Positions 7,697 through 15,061 of a DNA stretch of 48,114 nucleotides are shown here, piece by piece (within the stretch, counting starts at the first letter, position 1; every line of letters starts with the position of its first letter). The notes under the pieces were generated by a model. That model saw only the letters and a program-made list of their open reading frames with translations. It was not told the DNA's origin and did no database searches. Origin of the DNA: a virus; IMG/VR virus record IMGVR_UViG_3300031521_000103, positions 1 through 48,114 of that record; one strand, written 5' to 3'. Position numbers and translations under genes: made by a program.

Positions 7697-7933
7697 ATGA
7701 CGCAGGGCCTCCCGACGAGGTGCCCCACGGGGCTGCGCGCGTTCGACACGCGCGCCGCTGCCGACCGGGCGCTCGGCAAGGCTCAGGCCAAGCGGACCAG
7801 GCGCGCGGACCGCGCCGGCTCGCGCCGCGGGCTGGTCATGGAGCACCGGCCGTACGCCTGCGAGCTGTGCCCCAGGTTCCACCTCACCTCCCTGAACCGC
7901 CAGGACTACTACGCGATGCGGGTGGCGGCGTGA
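7697..7933 (+). CDS. Small Cys/His protein (78 aa)
   Basis: ATG at 7697 was chosen because it follows the usual leader GCGAGAGGAGTACAAG; an upstream in-frame ATG at 7676 lacks one. The basic N-terminal half has KAQAKRTRRADR, and the C-terminus has YACELCPRFHLTS, a CxxC...H mini-finger typical of small actinophage proteins. Probably binds nucleic acid, by inference only. Confidence 0.6.
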   Translation: MTQGLPTRCPTGLRAFDTRAAADRALGKAQAKRTRRADRAGSRRGLVMEHRPYACELCPRFHLTSLNRQDYYAMRVAA

Positions 7934-8262
7934 AGGCCCAGGGTGTGTACGCCCGCGAGGCGGCCGTCGGGAAGTGGTGCTGGACCTGTGGGGAGCAGAA
8001 GGCGCTCCACCAGTTCGCCGCCGCCCCGGACCAGTACGACGGGCTCGCGGCCGAGTGCCTGCGCTGCGCCGAGTGCCGGGAGATCGCTCGCCGGCTCGAC
8101 GGGCAGACCGGGCCGCGCACCACACCGATCGAGGGGGAGGGGAGGCGCAAGCCGACCTACTGGCTCGCCCCGCTGGAGCGCGCCGCCTCGCTGGCGACGC
8201 TGTCCTGGCAGTCGAGCCTCCGGGCCCGACCCCGCTCGGGGTTGCGACGGGAGGTGGTCTAG
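7930..8262 (+). CDS. Zinc-knuckle protein (110 aa)
   Basis: GTG at 7930 overlaps the preceding TGA. Residues 15-50 read KWCWTCGEQKALHQFAA ... CLRCAECR, a two-CxxC knuckle like the N-terminal part of endonuclease VII-type proteins, but no catalytic HNH region follows; the C-terminal half is basic and Trp/Arg-rich. It may be a relic or a stand-alone nucleic-acid-binding protein. Confidence 0.6.
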   Translation: MKAQGVYAREAAVGKWCWTCGEQKALHQFAAAPDQYDGLAAECLRCAECREIARRLDGQTGPRTTPIEGEGRRKPTYWLAPLERAASLATLSWQSSLRARPRSGLRREVV

Positions 8263-8505
8263 GTGACCGCGGTGGCTGGTGGGCGCATCGCGCGCGCGTC
8301 GGTGAGCGTGAGCCTCACCGAGCTGGTCCACGAGGCCGTCGCGATCGAGCGGTGGAAGGTGCTGCGGGCGGTGAGCGAGGCCGTCGGCTCGGTCCCGGCG
8401 ACCAGCCGGAACAACCAGCTCTACCGCGACGAGGACCGCCCCGGACGCCACGTCAAGGCGGACATCCTCGCGGCCATCGCCGCGGTCGAGAGGGAGGTGG
8501 GCTAG
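8263..8505 (+). CDS. Small hypothetical helical protein (80 aa)
   Basis: GTG immediately after the previous stop. Segments SLTELVHEAVAIERWKVLRAVSEAV and HVKADILAAIAAVEREV are helical. No family. Confidence 0.55.
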   Translation: MTAVAGGRIARASVSVSLTELVHEAVAIERWKVLRAVSEAVGSVPATSRNNQLYRDEDRPGRHVKADILAAIAAVEREVG

Positions 8506-8679
8506 GTGGGCAAGCGCGAGGCGGCCCCGGAGGAGCGGATCAGGGTGCTGGAGGAGGAGCTGGTCAACGCCCACTACCAGATCAACCGACTCAAGGGCCT
8601 GCACCGCGTCCTCCCGGAGCCGGCCGGCGCCTGGTTCGCGCCTCCGCAGTACACGTTCACCCTCCCCGTCGCATGTTGA
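8506..8679 (+). CDS. Small coiled-coil protein (57 aa)
   Basis: GTG at 8506 directly follows a TAG. Residues 9-33 (EERIRVLEEELVNAHYQINRL) form a clear coiled-coil heptad run; the C-terminus is Pro-rich. The stop overlaps the next gene. Function unknown. Confidence 0.5.
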   Translation: MGKREAAPEERIRVLEEELVNAHYQINRLKGLHRVLPEPAGAWFAPPQYTFTLPVAC

Positions 8680-8798
8680 CCGCGCACCGCCACTGGGCGG
8701 GTCGCCACCAGGAGCCGAGCACGCTCGGCCTCGCCATCGCCGTCGCGCTCCTGCTCGTCGGTCTGTACCTCGCGGCGCCCCTGCTGCCGCACTACTGA
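8673..8798 (+). CDS. Single-span membrane peptide (41 aa)
   Basis: ATG at 8673 overlaps the end of the upstream gene by 7 bases. After a basic 14-residue head comes one hydrophobic span, about residues 18-36 (LGLAIAVALLLVGLYLAAPLL). Paired with another small membrane protein directly downstream. Confidence 0.5.
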   Translation: MLTAHRHWAGRHQEPSTLGLAIAVALLLVGLYLAAPLLPHY

Positions 8799-8816
8799 GA
8801 GGAGCACAACACACTC

Positions 8817-9038
8817 ATGGAGAACACTCGCGGATCGGGCGGTGTCGGCGTCCTGGGGTTGCTCGGCGTCGCCTTCATCGTCCTCAAGCTGGTCGGCGTC
8901 TCGGTCGTCGCCTCGTGGCCCTGGTGGCTCGTCCTGGCGCCGTTCTGGATCGGCTTCGCCATCCTGGCGGTGGTCGTCGCCATCGCCTTCATCATCGCCA
9001 TCCTGGCGCGCGTCGTCTCCGCGGCGGTGGCCCGATGA
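8817..9038 (+). CDS. Small membrane protein, two spans (73 aa)
   Basis: ATG at 8817 after GAGAGGAGCACAAC. Two hydrophobic helices (about residues 10-30 and 38-63) make up nearly the whole protein. It lies in the early/middle arm, away from the lysis genes, so a role in superinfection exclusion or envelope change is possible but unproven. Confidence 0.6.
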   Translation: MENTRGSGGVGVLGLLGVAFIVLKLVGVSVVASWPWWLVLAPFWIGFAILAVVVAIAFIIAILARVVSAAVAR

Positions 9039-9490
9039 GCGACCTCGCCGTGGGCCAGCGCGCCCGCATCGCCGGCCACAAGGTCGACTCGTTCGGGGCT
9101 CGCTGGAACGGGTTGCGCGTGATCGTCGTGGAGGCCGGCGGGGGCGGGGGGTTGGCGGCTTGCGTCCGCGTCATCCCGCTCACCGAGCGCCCGGACGGGC
9201 ACGGCCTGGCCGGCTTCTGGTGGGAGACGGTCCACATCGAGGCGGCGGAGGGCCTGGACGGCTACACCGACGCCGAGCTGGTGGAGGAGGTCGGCCGCCG
9301 CGGGTCGTCGGTCATCGACGTCGAGCGGCTGCGCCAGCTCCAGGAGGTCGAGGCGAGGGTCGAGCGCGCGGCTGCGGACGTGGCGATCAAGAACACGGTC
9401 ACCTTCGTCTACTGCGGGAAGGTCGGGCAGGCGATCGACGAGCTCACGCAGGCCCACCAGCTCCGCGCGTACGCGGCGGCGTGCCTGTGA
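9035..9490 (+). CDS. Hypothetical protein (151 aa)
   Basis: The ATG at 9035 overlaps the stop of the membrane protein gene (ATGA). The N-terminus resembles a small beta barrel (LAVGQRARIAGHKVDSFGARWNG), followed by helical segments with a long Glu/Arg/Ala helix (residues about 90-125). The 3' end is coupled to the RNA ligase. No family recognised. Confidence 0.6.
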   Translation: MSDLAVGQRARIAGHKVDSFGARWNGLRVIVVEAGGGGGLAACVRVIPLTERPDGHGLAGFWWETVHIEAAEGLDGYTDAELVEEVGRRGSSVIDVERLRQLQEVEARVERAAADVAIKNTVTFVYCGKVGQAIDELTQAHQLRAYAAACL

Positions 9491-10161
9491 CCGCCATCGT
9501 CCACACGCCGTGGCCCAAGATCGCGCGGCTGAACCGGACCATCTCCATCACGGAGAAGATCGACGGCACGAACGCCGCCGTCGGCATCGTCCCGGTCGAC
9601 GAGCTGGCGCGGGAGCCGTTCGGCTCCATCATCGCGATCACGACCTCGGGCTACGCGATCTACGCGCAGAGCCGGAACCGGCTCATCACCCCGGAGAGCG
9701 ACAACGCCGGCTTCGCCCAGTGGGTGAAGGACCACGCGGAGAACCTGGCGATCTCGCTCGGGCGCGGCCTCCACTTCGGGGAGTGGTGGGGCCGGGGCAT
9801 CCAGCGCGGCTACGGCCTCTCCGATCGGCACTTCTCCCTGTTCAACACGGACAAGGCCGATGCGCTCGACGCGGCCGGGGACCTGGGCTACGGGGTCGAG
9901 GGGCTGGACACGGTCCCGCTGCTCTACCGCGGCACGTACAACGCCTGGGCGATCGAACAGGCGCTCGACGACCTGCACACCTTCGGCTCGGTGGCGGCGG
10001 CCTGGAGCAAGCCGGAGGGCATCGTCATCTACCACCACCAGGCGCGCATCGGCTTCGAGGTGCTCCTGGAGAACGACGCGCTGCCCAAGTCGGCGGTCGA
10101 GCCGGCGGAGCTGCACGTCCTCAACCGCGCCGAGCCCGTGCGGGTCCTCGTCACCACGTAG
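9487..10161 (+). CDS. RNA ligase, Rnl2-type nucleotidyltransferase
   Basis: This 224-residue protein has the covalent nucleotidyltransferase signature EKIDG with the probable adenylated Lys24. Further motifs are SRNR at 62-65, FGEWWG at 98-102 (motif III region), FSLFN at 116-120 (IIIa) and EGIVIYH at 177-183 (IV). Such enzymes activate with ATP, form a Lys-AMP intermediate and join a 5'-phosphate to a 3'-OH in nicked RNA. The segment where motif V lysines are expected reads GFEVLLEND, with Glu191 where I would expect Lys, which might reduce activity. The GTG start overlaps the previous stop. A terminator follows, and an RtcB ligase gene lies 260 bases downstream, suggesting a joint role in repairing cleaved tRNA. 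Confidence 0.8.
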   Translation: MTAIVHTPWPKIARLNRTISITEKIDGTNAAVGIVPVDELAREPFGSIIAITTSGYAIYAQSRNRLITPESDNAGFAQWVKDHAENLAISLGRGLHFGEWWGRGIQRGYGLSDRHFSLFNTDKADALDAAGDLGYGVEGLDTVPLLYRGTYNAWAIEQALDDLHTFGSVAAAWSKPEGIVIYHHQARIGFEVLLENDALPKSAVEPAELHVLNRAEPVRVLVTT

Positions 10162-10173
10162 CACGACACAGCA

Positions 10174-10205
10174 CGCCGCGCCCCTTGTGTGTAAGGGGCG
10201 CGGCG
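10174..10205 (+). terminator. Hairpin terminator after the RNA ligase gene
   Basis: A perfect 13-bp stem (CGCCGCGCCCCTT and complement) with the loop GTGTGT. The right arm, GTGTAAGGGGCGC at 10189-10201, itself resembles the 13-base repeat element, and the -10 box of the next promoter begins 4 bases after the stem. Termination and initiation signals are thus fused. Confidence 0.65.
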
Positions 10206-10214
10206 TGTTAGTGT
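10189..10214 (+). promoter_or_regulatory. Extended -10 promoter for the RtcB operon
   Basis: TG-T-TAGTGT (hexamer 10209-10214) has the same sequence and spacing (7 bases) after an element-like GTGTAAGGGGCGC as the promoter at 5358-5383. It would drive the 58-residue gene and rtcB. Confidence 0.55.
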
Positions 10215-10248
10215 CTCACCAGGACAACACGAAGGGAGCGCAATCATC

Positions 10249-10425
10249 ATGGGCAAGCGACGCAACAGCCGGCAGCTTCTGGCGGACCGGAACGAGGGGG
10301 TCGGCTTCTACCCCGACGAGTGCGGCCGGGTTATCCACGCGGTCGGGTCCACCTACAAGCAGATGCGCTCCTGGGCGACCGCCGTGGACGCGGCGCGCAT
10401 CGCCCGAGTCAAGCGGGGGTGGTGA
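10249..10425 (+). CDS. Small basic protein (58 aa)
   Basis: ATG at 10249 after GAAGGGAGCGCAATCATC. The product is basic at both ends (GKRRNSRQ ... RVKRGW) with a middle CGRVIHAVGSTYKQMRSWATAVDAARIARV. It is the leader gene of the RtcB unit, and its TGA overlaps the GTG of rtcB. No family recognised. Confidence 0.55.
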   Translation: MGKRRNSRQLLADRNEGVGFYPDECGRVIHAVGSTYKQMRSWATAVDAARIARVKRGW

Positions 10426-11615
10426 CCGTGGAGAAGATCACCGACAAGCTGCTCTCGTGGGCGTCGATCCTGGAGCCCAACACCCGCGACCAGGCGATCC
10501 GCACGGCGGCGATGCCGTTCGTCGCGCCGCACCTGGCGCTCATGCCCGACGCGCACCTCGGCAAGGGTGCAACGGTCGGCTCGGTCATCCCGACCGAGGG
10601 CGCGATCATGCCGGCCGCGGTCGGCGTCGACATCGGCTGCGGCATGGACGCGGTCCTCACCCAGTGGACGGCCGACGACCTCGCCCGCCAGCGGGACCGG
10701 GCGGACGGGGGCCTGGCCTGGCTCCGCGAGGACATCGAGCGCCGCATCCCGCTGTCGGCCGGCAAGTACAACACCAGCCTCACGCCCAGCGCCGAGCGTC
10801 GCGTCGCGGAGCTTCACGAGATGGCGGCGTTTCGTGGCTTCGCGCCGGGGAACTACGCGGGCAACTGGCAGCTCCAGCTCGGCTCGCTGGGCAGCGGCAA
10901 CCACTTCATCGAGGTCTCGCTCGACGAGCTCGACCGCGTGTGGCTGTTCCTGCACTCGGGGAGCCGGGGCGTCGGCAACAAGATGGCCCAGCACCACATC
11001 AAGGTCGCCCAGGGTCTCATGGAGCGGTACTTCATCAACCTGGCCGACCGTGACCTCGCCTACCTCGTCGAGGGCACCGACGAGTTCTGGAGCTACATCC
11101 GGCACCTGCAATGGGCCCAGGCGTTCGCCCGGGAGAACCGCGCCGAGATGATGGACCGGGTGGCCGACGCCGTCTCGGACTACATGGCCGAGCCGGTGGA
11201 GCGGCGGGAGTCGATCTCCTGCCACCACAACTACACCGAGAAGGAGCGCCACTTCGGCCGGGACCTGTGGGTCTCGCGCAAGGGCGCCATCGACGCGCAC
11301 GAGGGCGTCATGGGCCTGATCCCCGGCTCGATGGGGACGCGGTCCTACGTCGTGCGCGGCAAGGGCAGCATTCCGTCGCTGTGCTCGGCCCCCCACGGCG
11401 CCGGCCGCAACTACAGCCGCACCGCGGCGCGCAAGGCGTTCACGCTCGACGACCTGACCGAGCGCATGGCCGGCATCGAGTGGTCGGGCTCCGCCGAGTT
11501 CATCGACGAGCACCCCGACGCCTACAAGGACATCGACGTCATCATGGCCGACGCCGAGCCGCTGGTGGAGAAGGTCCACGAGTTGCGCCAGGTCGTCAGC
11601 GTGAAGGGCGACTGA
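10422..11615 (+). CDS. rtcB: RtcB-type RNA ligase
   Basis: This is a 397-residue RtcB homologue, close to the usual length. RtcB joins RNA ends bearing 2',3'-cyclic or 3'-phosphate to 5'-OH ends, using GTP and Mn2+ through a His-GMP intermediate. The signature blocks are in order: MPDAHLGKGATVGSVIPT (41-58), VGVDIGCGMDAV (68-78, Asp70 and Cys73 as metal ligands), SLGSGNHFIEV (His161), HSGSRGVGN (His178), SCHHNY (267-271) and CSAPHGAGRNYSR, with His325 as the expected guanylated residue. All key residues are present, so the enzyme is probably active. The GTG start at 10422 gives GTGA coupling to the upstream gene; GTG 10428 is an alternative. In bacteria RtcB repairs tRNA and rRNA broken by toxin RNases. 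Confidence 0.93.
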   Translation: MTVEKITDKLLSWASILEPNTRDQAIRTAAMPFVAPHLALMPDAHLGKGATVGSVIPTEGAIMPAAVGVDIGCGMDAVLTQWTADDLARQRDRADGGLAWLREDIERRIPLSAGKYNTSLTPSAERRVAELHEMAAFRGFAPGNYAGNWQLQLGSLGSGNHFIEVSLDELDRVWLFLHSGSRGVGNKMAQHHIKVAQGLMERYFINLADRDLAYLVEGTDEFWSYIRHLQWAQAFARENRAEMMDRVADAVSDYMAEPVERRESISCHHNYTEKERHFGRDLWVSRKGAIDAHEGVMGLIPGSMGTRSYVVRGKGSIPSLCSAPHGAGRNYSRTAARKAFTLDDLTERMAGIEWSGSAEFIDEHPDAYKDIDVIMADAEPLVEKVHELRQVVSVKGD

Positions 11616-11616
11616 C

Positions 11617-11826
11617 GTGGGGCCCTTCGTGCCATGCGACGCCTGTGGGCATCGCGCCTACGTGATCGTGCGCAGGCAGTACCGACCGGGCGCCCCGGTC
11701 GCAGAGCTCGCGCTCTGCGGGCACCACTTCAACGAGCACGAGGCCCAGCTCCTCGCCGAGGGGTTCGAGGTCACGGAGGACAACCGCGCCGAGCTGGCGC
11801 CACGGAGAGAGGAGGTGGCGGCGTGA
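11617..11826 (+). CDS. DUF7455-like zinc protein (69 aa)
   Basis: GTG one base after the rtcB stop. CDACGHRAYVIVRRQ ... ALCGHHFNEHE matches the small actinobacterial family with CxxC...C.HH (DUF7455 type), a one-zinc domain of unknown role. The stop overlaps the next GTG. Confidence 0.65.
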   Translation: MGPFVPCDACGHRAYVIVRRQYRPGAPVAELALCGHHFNEHEAQLLAEGFEVTEDNRAELAPRREEVAA

Positions 11827-12380
11827 TCGCCAACGAGCAGGAGCTTCGCGAGCTGTGCGCCGAGCACATCGCGATGGCCGAGACCCACGACGGGTGCGAG
11901 GCGCACCGCCCCTGCGAGGCGGGGGCGCGTTCCGCCCTGGCCCGCCGCTTCCTGTCCATCCTCGACCAGCCCGCGGTCGGCACGAGGTCGGTGCCGGACC
12001 CGCGCCAATGGCGGGCGGGGGACATGTTCGATGGCTTCTTCGAGGGCCACCGGTTCTCCGGGGCGCTGCGGGCCGACGTGTGGGGGAACCTGCTCGTCGG
12101 CACCTCCCTGATCTACGACCGGAACGACGGGTTGCGTGAGGGCCTCACCGGCCTGGTCACGCGCCCGGTGGCCGTGATCGAGGAGCCGACCGAGCTCGGG
12201 GCCGGCATCCGGCACGAGAGCGGGATGACGTGTCGGCGCTGGGTCGAGGCGCGCGGCGGGTGCGTGTGGATGGACGAGGCTGGCGCCATCTGGACGTGGG
12301 AGCAGGTCGTCGCCCGCTACGGCCACCCCGTTGCGGTCTCCCGGCCGCGATGGGTCGACGCCGACGGGGTGGCCGCGTGA
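11823..12380 (+). CDS. Hypothetical protein (185 aa)
   Basis: GTG at 11823 overlaps the upstream TGA. The N-terminal helix carries Cys/His residues (CAEHIAMAETHDGCEAHRPCEAG), possibly a metal site. The C-terminal half is beta-rich with several Trp (RRWVEARGGCVWMDEAGAIWTWEQVVARYG). It is coupled to the next gene. No family. Confidence 0.6.
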   Translation: MIANEQELRELCAEHIAMAETHDGCEAHRPCEAGARSALARRFLSILDQPAVGTRSVPDPRQWRAGDMFDGFFEGHRFSGALRADVWGNLLVGTSLIYDRNDGLREGLTGLVTRPVAVIEEPTELGAGIRHESGMTCRRWVEARGGCVWMDEAGAIWTWEQVVARYGHPVAVSRPRWVDADGVAA

Positions 12381-12949
12381 GCGGCGCCCTGTGCGCGGTG
12401 GACGTGGCGCGGGTTCTGAGCGCGTACACGGTTGGCGGCGGCCCGATGCCCGCTGACGCGCCGATCGTCTCGGCCATCCTGGAGCTGGACGACCTGTCCC
12501 GCTACGGCGACGGGGAGACGCCGTTCGGGATGACCCTGTCCGAGGACGGCGCGCTGCTGAACTGGCTCGGGGAGAACTACGTCCGCCAGTCGGCGCCTGT
12601 GGCCCCGATGGACGTCGACAGCGCGCTGGACTACGCCCGCCGCTACTGGCAGTTCGGCCAGGAGCCCGAGTCGCAGGCCGCGCTCACGATCCTTGCCCAC
12701 CTCGTCACCCGGGCGATGGACCGGGACGGGACGCTGGAGCTGCTGGCGGAGGAGCGGCGCAGGGCCGAGCGCCACCAGCTCCTCGCGCTCCACGCCGCCG
12801 CGCTCGACGCGGGCACCGACTGGCGATCCGTGGAGGACGGGCCCAGCCACTTTCACAGCTCCAGGCTCTACCCGCACAACCTCGCAGCGGGCGAGCGGTG
12901 CTACGCCTGCGCGGCCCCCGAGATCGTGCGCGAGGCGCCGGGTGAGTAG
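12377..12949 (+). CDS. Hypothetical protein (190 aa)
   Basis: GTG at 12377 overlaps the previous stop. Mostly helical, with PFGMTLSEDGALLNWLGENYVRQ at about 50-75, a long Glu/Arg helix at about 120-150 and a C-terminal CYAC knuckle. Its stop overlaps the HNH gene by 8 bases. No family recognised. Confidence 0.6.
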   Translation: MSGALCAVDVARVLSAYTVGGGPMPADAPIVSAILELDDLSRYGDGETPFGMTLSEDGALLNWLGENYVRQSAPVAPMDVDSALDYARRYWQFGQEPESQAALTILAHLVTRAMDRDGTLELLAEERRRAERHQLLALHAAALDAGTDWRSVEDGPSHFHSSRLYPHNLAAGERCYACAAPEIVREAPGE

Positions 12950-13352
12950 CCCAGGCGGCGACGTGCAAGTGCCGCTGCGCCTGCTCGACGACGGCGCGCT
13001 GCGCCGCTTCGCTCGCTACGTGAGGGTCGTCCACCGTGACGGCTGGACCTGCTGGGAGTGGGACGGCAAGCGCGACCACAAGGGCTACGGGCGGTTCTGG
13101 CTCGACGGCCAGTGGCGGCAGGCGCACCGCGTCGCGTACGTCACGCTCGTCGCCGGGGAGAGCCGGCCGCGGGGGCGCGTGCGCAGGCGTGCGATCCCAG
13201 GGGACCGACCTCAGCTCGACCACCGCTGTGTGAATGCGGCCTGCGTGCGCCCGTCGCACCTCCAGCCCGTGACCGGACCAGAGAACCACCGACTGCGAGT
13301 CCTCCGCGGTGGGTACAAGACCAAGCCGAGCCTCATGCGGGCTGCGGCGTGA
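12942..13352 (+). CDS. HNH endonuclease (136 aa)
   Basis: This small HNH_3-type nuclease has CWEWDGKRDHKGYGRFW and AHRVAYVTLVAG before the catalytic block QLDHRCVNAACVRPSHLQPVTGPENHRLR. The HNH residues are the His of LDH, the Asn of VNAACVRPSHL and the following His. Such proteins nick or cut DNA, often as free-standing homing enzymes. GTG 12942 is preferred because it overlaps the previous stop; a second GTG at 12963 lies inside a copy of the 13-base repeat element. Confidence 0.8.
   Translation: MSSPGGDVQVPLRLLDDGALRRFARYVRVVHRDGWTCWEWDGKRDHKGYGRFWLDGQWRQAHRVAYVTLVAGESRPRGRVRRRAIPGDRPQLDHRCVNAACVRPSHLQPVTGPENHRLRVLRGGYKTKPSLMRAAA
12963..12975 (+). promoter_or_regulatory. 13-base repeat element copy
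   Basis: GTGCAAGTGCCGC, a full match to GTGCAAGTGNCGC, in the direction of transcription, within codons 8-12 of the HNH gene (or at its start if GTG 12963 is used). Confidence 0.5.
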
Positions 13353-13366
13353 CCGACGGCGCCAGA

Positions 13367-13379
13367 GTGCAAGTGGCGC
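13367..13379 (+). promoter_or_regulatory. 13-base repeat element copy
   Basis: GTGCAAGTGGCGC, full match, in the 43-base gap between the HNH gene and the next ATG, and followed by the ribosome site GGAGGGGAG. Confidence 0.55.
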
Positions 13380-13395
13380 GGAGGGGAGTGGCGGC

Positions 13396-13926
13396 ATGAC
13401 CGACATCATCATCACGGAGGCCGAGCTCGCTGCGGCGTCGGCCCACATCGGGGGCCCGGACCGCGACGGCGACTACGAGATCACGGTGGCCGGCGAGGCG
13501 CTGTACGTGGGCCCGGGCTCGTGCTGGGCAACGCCGGGCGATCGGCGGGAGCTCGCCGCCGCGATCCTTGCGGTCGACGAGGTCATCGCGGATCAGTACA
13601 CGCGCGCCGCGCGCTCCGCCATGCTGGCGCTCGTCGAGACGGAGCGCGACAAGCTCCTGGCCGAGCTGGGCTACGTGCCGGTCGCGCCCACCCCCGCCAT
13701 CGGCCAGGAGGTGACGGTCGAGGGGTTGCTCGCCCTGCCGGCCGGCACGCGAGCGGTCGACCGCGATCGTGACGTCCACGTCGTCGTGCTCGGCGGGACG
13801 AAGATCGTTCGCTGGCACTACGAGGACGTGGACCGCGATAGCGACGACTGGTCCGCGGACGACCTCTACGCCCCGGCCGAGCTCATCGACTACGGGCCCT
13901 ACACCGTCGTGGCGGTGGCGGCATGA
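13396..13926 (+). CDS. Hypothetical protein, first of a tandem paralogue pair (176 aa)
   Basis: It starts at ATG 13396. It shares its whole plan with the next gene: ITEAELAAASAHIGGPDRDGDYEI at the N-terminus, a LYVG segment, a helix with RRELAAAILAVDEVIA, ELGYVPV, then a beta-rich C-terminal domain beginning GTRAVDRDRDVHVVV and ending in YTVVAVAA. The function is unknown. The C-terminal half resembles small barrel domains used for binding. Confidence 0.65.
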   Translation: MTDIIITEAELAAASAHIGGPDRDGDYEITVAGEALYVGPGSCWATPGDRRELAAAILAVDEVIADQYTRAARSAMLALVETERDKLLAELGYVPVAPTPAIGQEVTVEGLLALPAGTRAVDRDRDVHVVVLGGTKIVRWHYEDVDRDSDDWSADDLYAPAELIDYGPYTVVAVAA

Positions 13927-14417
13927 GCGACATCACCATCACCCAGGCGGAGCTCGACGAGGCGCAGCGCGGCATCAGCGGCCCGGACGGCGAGGGGGAC
14001 TACAGCGTCAACTTCGGGGCCGCCGGGCTCTACATCGGGGGCACGGCCCTGCGCAGCGCCGCCGAGCGCCGGAAGTTCGCCGTGGCGATCCTCGCCATCG
14101 ACCAGCTCGTCGCGGGCGCGGACGCGCGCAACGCGCTCACCGCGCTCCAGGAGCTCGACAAGGTGGCGCGGGACGCGATCATGGACGAGCTGGGCTACGT
14201 GCCCGCCTCTCGGGTCGGGGCCGTGGTGACGGCGGCCGAGCTGGTGGAGCTGCCGGTCGGCACGCGGGCGAGCGACTCGCAGGGGGACATCCACGAGGTC
14301 GTGGAGCGCGGGGTGACGACGATCGCCCTGTGGCACTGGGGGCGACGTGGCAGCGGGGCGGCGTGGGGCGCCGCAGACCTCGCCCACTACGAGCCCTTCA
14401 CGGTGGTCGCGGCATGA
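13923..14417 (+). CDS. Hypothetical protein, second of the tandem pair (164 aa)
   Basis: The ATG at 13923 overlaps the upstream stop. ITQAELDEAQRGISGPDGEGDYSV, then LYIGG, RRKFAVAILAIDQLVAG, ELGYVPAS, VGTRASDSQGDIHEVV and PFTVVAA align in order with the preceding protein, so this is a tandem duplication with strong divergence. The stop overlaps the phosphoesterase start. Confidence 0.65.
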   Translation: MSDITITQAELDEAQRGISGPDGEGDYSVNFGAAGLYIGGTALRSAAERRKFAVAILAIDQLVAGADARNALTALQELDKVARDAIMDELGYVPASRVGAVVTAAELVELPVGTRASDSQGDIHEVVERGVTTIALWHWGRRGSGAAWGAADLAHYEPFTVVAA

Positions 14418-15061
14418 ACATCTGGTTCACGTCCGACCTCCACCTCGGACACGAGCACGTCGCGGAGGTGCGCGGGTTCCACAACGTGCTCGACCACGAC
14501 GAGGCGATCCGGTGGAACTGGCACGATCAGGTCGGCGCCAGGGATCAGGTGTGGGTGCTCGGCGACATCGCGGTCTCGAACCCGCGGTACGCGCTGGAGA
14601 TGCTCTCGGCCTGGCCGGGGGAGAAGCACCTCGTGTGGGGGAACCACGACAAGGGCCACCCCATGCACCGCGACGCCCACCGCAAGGCGGCGCAGTACAC
14701 CGAGCTCCGGGGCCCACGCGGCATGGGGTACGACTTCCGCGCGCCTGCGTTCGCCTCGACGCAGGCGTTCGCCCGGCGCCGGATCGAGGGCCGCGAGGTG
14801 CTGCTGTCCCACTTCCCGTACGAGGGCGACACCGAGGGGCGCGACGAGGACCGACACCCGCAGTACCGGCTCCGCAACGCGGGCCTGCCGCTGATCCACG
14901 GCCACACCCACAGCGCGCAGGAGCTCACCTGGGCCTACCACCCCGAGGGCCGGGAGATCAGGTACGCGATCCCGCAGGTCCACGTCGGGCTCGACGCCTG
15001 GGGCCTGCGCCTGGCCCCGCTCGAACGGGTGGCGCGCATCCTCGCGGGGGTGACCGCGTGA
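14414..15061 (+). CDS. Calcineurin-like metallophosphoesterase (215 aa)
   Basis: The five metal-binding blocks of the superfamily are present in order: FTSDLHLGH (Asp8, His10), VLGDIA (about 50), WGNHDKGH (about 76), SHFPYEG (about 136) and IHGHTHSA (about 162). Small phage members of this type act as phosphodiesterases or phosphatases on nucleotides, nucleic acid ends or proteins; the substrate here is unknown. Since the arm also encodes two RNA ligases, an end-processing role is conceivable but unproven. ATG 14414 overlaps the upstream stop. Confidence 0.85.
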   Translation: MNIWFTSDLHLGHEHVAEVRGFHNVLDHDEAIRWNWHDQVGARDQVWVLGDIAVSNPRYALEMLSAWPGEKHLVWGNHDKGHPMHRDAHRKAAQYTELRGPRGMGYDFRAPAFASTQAFARRRIEGREVLLSHFPYEGDTEGRDEDRHPQYRLRNAGLPLIHGHTHSAQELTWAYHPEGREIRYAIPQVHVGLDAWGLRLAPLERVARILAGVTA

